From contig JBBQCF010000044.1 in NCBI GenBank assembly GCA_038318455.1, positions 1-7,421 of the forward strand: 7,421 nucleotides of DNA, written 5' to 3'. Positions 5,467 through 7,421 of this stretch are shown here, one piece after another. The DNA is from UBA12068 sp038318455 (GTDB lineage: Bacteria; Patescibacteriota; Minisyncoccia; Moranbacterales; GWC2-37-73). The translations under genes were made by a program, and so were the position numbers. How positions within the stretch are numbered: position 1 is the stretch's first letter; every line of letters starts with the position of its first letter. The notes under the pieces were generated by a model that was not told the DNA's origin, did not search any database, and worked only from the letters and a program-made list of their open reading frames with translations.

Positions 5467-5548
5467 GCCCAGGTGGTGGAATTGGTATACACGCCAGTCT
5501 TAGGAACTGGTAGAGTAATCTGTGGAGGTTCGAGTCCTCTCCTGGGCA
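5467..5548 (+). tRNA. tRNA-Leu(TAG)
   Basis: The acceptor stem GCCCAGG/CCTGGGC is perfect. The anticodon stem CCAGT/ACTGG encloses CTTAGGA with anticodon TAG at 5501-5503. The long variable arm (TAGAGTAATCTGT) marks a class II leucine tRNA. The T-arm is GGAGG/CCTCT with loop TTCGAGT. CCA is not encoded (the DNA reads ACAAAT). The last 15 bases of the tRNA plus five bases beyond it are repeated 162 bp downstream. Confidence 0.97.
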
Positions 5549-5585
5549 CAAATTTTTTAAAAAAAGACGAGAAATGGGAAAGGGT

Positions 5586-5605
5586 CGGAAAACGGGAGTT
5601 TTCCG
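5586..5605. repeat. Perfect 8-bp hairpin CGGAAAAC-GGGA-GTTTTCCG
   Basis: Eight paired bases with a four-base loop, inside the tRNA-associated insert. No T-run follows on the plus strand, so it is not a typical terminator. Confidence 0.7.
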
Positions 5606-5616
5606 TTGGCGGAAGT

Positions 5617-5675
5617 TTGAAACCGCCCCGCCTGCATCAGCTTTGCTGAAAGCATTGCGGGCAGGTGGGTTTCAA
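5617..5675. repeat. Long imperfect inverted repeat (REP/MITE-like)
   Basis: The outer arms TTGAAACC (5617-5624) and GGTTTCAA (5668-5675) pair perfectly. Further in, CCCGC (5627-5631) can pair with GCGGG (5657-5661), or CCTGC with GCAGG. TGC pairs with GCA, and the tip is CAGC-TTT-GCTG (5638-5648). The whole folds into a long stem with small bulges, much like dispersed palindromic elements of bacterial genomes. Confidence 0.6.
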
Positions 5676-5725
5676 GGAGCGAAGCGACGTGAGATGTCCT
5701 CTCCTTGGCACAAATAAGGCAAAAT

Positions 5726-6682
5726 ATGGAAAAAATAATCATCGAGGCAAAAAATGCTGGAGAGAGAATTGATAGATTCCTTGCAAAGGAGTTTTTTTTG
5801 TATTCACGCGCAGACATTATTAAAAGAATTAAAAAAGGAGATGTTTTGGTTAATAATAAGCCAATTAAGCCAAGCTACACTCTCGAAGAGGATAATGCAA
5901 TAATGCTTGCAGATTTTTCCAGGGAAGAAGAAGATAAGAGTTTGAAGCCAAATAAAAACATTCCATTGGAGGTGATCTTTGAAAATGAGGATATGGCTGT
6001 TATTAACAAACAAGCAGGGCTCCAAGTGCATCCTAGTTTTAATGAAAAAACTAATACGTTGGTTAATGCTTTGTTAGCGCGATATCCCGAAATTGTCAAT
6101 GTGCATGATGATAGTGTTGGCGCCGAAATGCGTCCAGGCATTGTTCATAGGCTAGATAGGGACACTTCAGGGATAATGGTTATTGCACTTAACATGGAGG
6201 CATTTAATGCGTTGAAAGACAATTTCAAGAACAGACGAGTTGAAAAAACCTATTTAGCTTTAGCAAAAGGAATTTTTACTCAAAAAGAGGGGATAATTGA
6301 AAAACCTATTGCCAAATCCTCAAGCTATAAAAAACAAGTTATTGCTCGCAATAACACTAAAACAACAATTAAGCTCGCAGAAACACATTACAGATTGCTT
6401 GAAGAATTTGAAAATTGCTCTTTGGTTGAGCTTAAGCCAAAAACGGGCAGAACTCATCAAATCAGAATACATCTTGCTTCAATTGGGCATCCAATTTTAG
6501 GAGATAGGGTTTATGGTCAAATTGAAACAAACAAGGCTGTTGCTGAAATAAGCAAGCGTCAATTGTTGCATGCACAGAAATTACAGTTTGAATTGTTTGA
6601 TAAAAAGTATGACTTTGTGGCTGATTTGCCAGCAGATTTTGAATTATTTTTATCCAAAATTGGCAAAAAGGTCAAAATGTAG
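5726..6682 (+). CDS. RluD-family 23S rRNA pseudouridine synthase
   Basis: This enzyme family (RluA/RluC/RluD) isomerises uridines to pseudouridine in large-subunit rRNA. The 318-residue product has an N-terminal S4-type RNA-binding domain (about 13-60: RIDRFLAKEF, SRADIIKRIKKGDVLVNNKP). The catalytic domain follows, with GIVHRLDRDTSG at 138-149, in which D144 is the expected catalytic aspartate. LKPKTGRTHQIRIHL is at 236-250 and GHPILGDRVYG at 254-264. The length is typical of RluC/RluD. I chose the ATG at 5726 over an upstream TTG at 5705, because TAAGG lies six bases before the ATG and the extension would be translated from the tRNA 3'-end repeat. The subgroup (RluC-like or RluD-like target) cannot be settled by eye, so no symbol is given. 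It follows tRNA-Leu(TAG) and the hairpin insert and may be read through from that promoter. Confidence 0.95.
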   Translation: MEKIIIEAKNAGERIDRFLAKEFFLYSRADIIKRIKKGDVLVNNKPIKPSYTLEEDNAIMLADFSREEEDKSLKPNKNIPLEVIFENEDMAVINKQAGLQVHPSFNEKTNTLVNALLARYPEIVNVHDDSVGAEMRPGIVHRLDRDTSGIMVIALNMEAFNALKDNFKNRRVEKTYLALAKGIFTQKEGIIEKPIAKSSSYKKQVIARNNTKTTIKLAETHYRLLEEFENCSLVELKPKTGRTHQIRIHLASIGHPILGDRVYGQIETNKAVAEISKRQLLHAQKLQFELFDKKYDFVADLPADFELFLSKIGKKVKM

Positions 6683-6712
6683 AGAGAACACTAAAAATCA
6701 TCCAAAAAAGGC

Positions 6713-6741
6713 TTGACGAAAAACCTTTTTGTTAGTATCAT
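6713..6741 (+). promoter_or_regulatory. sigma70 promoter of rplS
   Basis: TTGACG (6713-6718), exactly 17 bases and TATCAT (6736-6741) give five-of-six matches at both boxes. Transcription should start near 6748, leaving a leader of about 90 nt. This excludes the longer reading frame whose first codon is at 6729. Confidence 0.75.
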
Positions 6742-6747
6742 GTAAAA

Positions 6748-6836
6748 GCTTTTTAATTTATCTAATGAAGTTCCCTATAGTCAGTGAGGGCGCAAGCTGG
6801 GAGGTTTGCTCGTTTAGGAATGTGGGATCAAATGCT
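6748..6836 (+). promoter_or_regulatory. Untranslated leader of rplS, possibly structured
   Basis: From about 6768 the leader is clearly richer in G+C than other intergenic DNA here. TTCC and CTA (6771-6774 and 6776-6778, around one bulged C) can pair with TAGGAA (6815-6820), which would hide the only AGGA-like ribosome-binding sequence. The interior GCAA/TTGC may add a second stem. L19 genes in some bacteria carry autoregulatory leaders, but I do not recognise a known family in this one. Confidence 0.3.
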
Positions 6837-7310
6837 ATGAACAATAAACTCTTGAATTTTAATGATACTCAAAAGACATCCGAGATGCCTGCATTTCGTG
6901 CTGGTGACGTCGTTAAGGTTTTTCGAAAAATTATAGAAGGAGGAAAGGAAAGAATCCAGGTCTTTGAAGGAATGGTGATTGCTGTTAAGGGAAAACAAAG
7001 TTCTTCAACCATGATAACAGTTCGAAAAGTTTCTAATGGCATCGGTGTTGAAATTGTTGTTCCTATTCAATCTCCAACTATTGAAAAGATTGAATTGGTG
7101 AAACGCGCCAAGGTTCGTCAATCAAAACTATATTTTGTGCGCGAAAGAAGTGCTAAATCACTCAAAATGAAATATAAAGATCTTGCAGCAATTGCTAAGG
7201 TTAGCGAAAAAGAAACTGTTGCAGAAAAAGTTGTCGAAGAAATCAAGGAAGTTGTAGAAAAAGTTGAAGAGGCTGTTGAAAAGGTTGTGGAGAAAATAAA
7301 GGCAGAATAG
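6837..7310 (+). CDS. rplS: 50S ribosomal protein L19 with a charged C-terminal tail
   Basis: L19 sits at the interface of the two ribosomal subunits. Residues 1-113 match the family: FRAGDVVKVFRKIIEGGKER (20-39), QVFEGMVIAVKG (41-52), TVRKVSNGIGVE (61-72), SPTIEKIELVKRAKVRQSKL (79-98) and YFVRERSAKSLKMK (99-112). The usual length is about 115 residues; this product has 157. The extra 44 residues (114-157) are a Val/Lys/Glu-rich repetitive tail, probably a long helix. The start is the ATG at 6837, because N-terminal MNNKLLNFND fits the family and the promoter lies upstream of it. The longer frame from 6729 would begin inside the promoter. The Shine-Dalgarno is poor. tRNA-Leu(GAG) follows 21 bp after the stop without a visible terminator and may be co-transcribed. 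Confidence 0.97.
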   Translation: MNNKLLNFNDTQKTSEMPAFRAGDVVKVFRKIIEGGKERIQVFEGMVIAVKGKQSSSTMITVRKVSNGIGVEIVVPIQSPTIEKIELVKRAKVRQSKLYFVRERSAKSLKMKYKDLAAIAKVSEKETVAEKVVEEIKEVVEKVEEAVEKVVEKIKAE

Positions 7311-7331
7311 TTTTTGCAAGATTGATTTGTC

Positions 7332-7416
7332 GGGCGGATGGCGGAATTTGGTATACGCGCAAGATTGAGGTTCTTGTGGGAGCAATCCCTTGGAGGTTCA
7401 AGTCCTCTTTCGCCCA
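7332..7416 (+). tRNA. tRNA-Leu(GAG)
   Basis: The acceptor stem GGGCGGA/TTCGCCC is complete. The anticodon stem CAAGA/TCTTG encloses TTGAGGT with anticodon GAG at 7367-7369. The long variable arm TGGGAGCAATCCCT (with GGGA/TCCC pairing) is typical of class II leucine tRNAs. The T-arm is GGAGG/CCTCT with loop TTCAAGT. The discriminator is A7416 and CCA is not encoded. Confidence 0.97.
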
Positions 7417-7421
7417 CATGC

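Larger units (their letters stand above)
5534..5715 (+). repeat. 162-bp insert between two copies of the tRNA-Leu 3' end
   Basis: A 20-base segment, GTCCTCTCCTGGGCACAAAT at 5534-5553, covers the tRNA-Leu 3' end. It recurs at 5696-5715 with one mismatch (G to T at 5706). Between the copies the DNA is richer in G+C and in hairpins than its surroundings. Duplication of a tRNA 3' end is the usual footprint of integration at a tRNA gene, but no integrase is present. The insert may be a small palindromic (REP or MITE-like) element or a remnant of a larger one. A decayed tandem copy of the tRNA is the alternative. Confidence 0.5.

Noticed and set aside
5437..5649. Plus-strand frame of 70 codons over tRNA-Leu
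   Set aside because: It overlaps the tRNA and the palindromic insert. The translation reflects tRNA sequence.
5705..5725. Start of the pseudouridine synthase at TTG 5705
   Set aside because: The first codons would lie in the duplicated tRNA 3' end, and the ATG at 5726 has a well-placed TAAGG.
5557..5817. Minus-strand frame of 86 codons across the insert and the start of the pseudouridine synthase gene
   Set aside because: It is antisense to a certain gene and a palindrome, with no promoter or family resemblance.
6704..6731. Terminator after the pseudouridine synthase gene (AAAAAGG/CCTTTTT)
   Set aside because: The stem has only two G-C pairs, its T-run is part of the stem, and the segment is better explained as the rplS promoter.
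6729..6836. N-terminal extension of L19 to 193 residues
   Set aside because: The extension starts inside the promoter, upstream of the predicted transcription start, and has no similarity to L19.
1909..7310. Alternative genetic code with TGA read as glycine
   Set aside because: All complete genes end at TAA or TAG, contain no in-frame TGA and use ordinary glycine codons, so the standard bacterial code fits.

Overview
The window is AT-rich bacterial chromosomal DNA, about one third G+C by eye. It carries housekeeping genes (a CCA-adding enzyme, an RluD-type pseudouridine synthase, ribosomal protein L19, four tRNAs) beside an unusually long non-coding region. Several traits suggest a member of the Candidate Phyla Radiation (Patescibacteria): tRNA genes without an encoded CCA, weak or absent Shine-Dalgarno sequences, an L19 with a long charged tail, and a small orphan protein of a type I associate with those genomes. 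This placement is an inference. TGA is used as a normal stop codon, or at least is never read through in the assigned genes, so the Gly-TGA code of some CPR lineages is not indicated.

Layout. Positions 1-125 hold the start of a minus-strand gene for an exported protein, with its own extended -10 promoter at 212-239. About 1.6 kb follows without a convincing gene (126-1720). It contains eight identical copies of the palindrome TGTTCCACGTGGAACA (a perfect parS, the ParB-binding centromere site) between 636 and 1574, and two perfect DnaA boxes (TTATGCACA) in opposite orientation at 1357-1365 and 1455-1463. I read this as the chromosome centromere and probable replication origin. The gene to its left points left and the first genes to its right point right, as expected at a bidirectional origin.

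Right of the cluster, two tandem sigma70 promoters (one perfect TTGACA-17-TATAAT) drive tRNA-Ala(GGC), tRNA-Arg(CCT) and the CCA-adding enzyme gene (1909-3435). The enzyme therefore appears to be co-transcribed with tRNAs that need it. A convergent gene (3448-5073, minus) encodes a polytopic membrane protein with a C-terminal UbiA prenyltransferase domain fused to an unrecognised membrane N-terminus. A small protein of unknown function (5124-5417, plus) is divergent from it.

The right part holds tRNA-Leu(TAG), a 162-bp palindrome-rich insert that ends in a second copy of that tRNA's 3' end, an RluD-family gene (5726-6682), a strong promoter, a G+C-richer leader, rplS (6837-7310) and tRNA-Leu(GAG) at the right edge. 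Apart from the membrane enzyme and the exported protein, the genes serve tRNA maturation, rRNA modification and ribosome assembly. The most interesting parts are the dense parS/DnaA-box region, the copy-specific symmetric arms around its parS sites, the UbiA fusion and the tRNA-associated insert.
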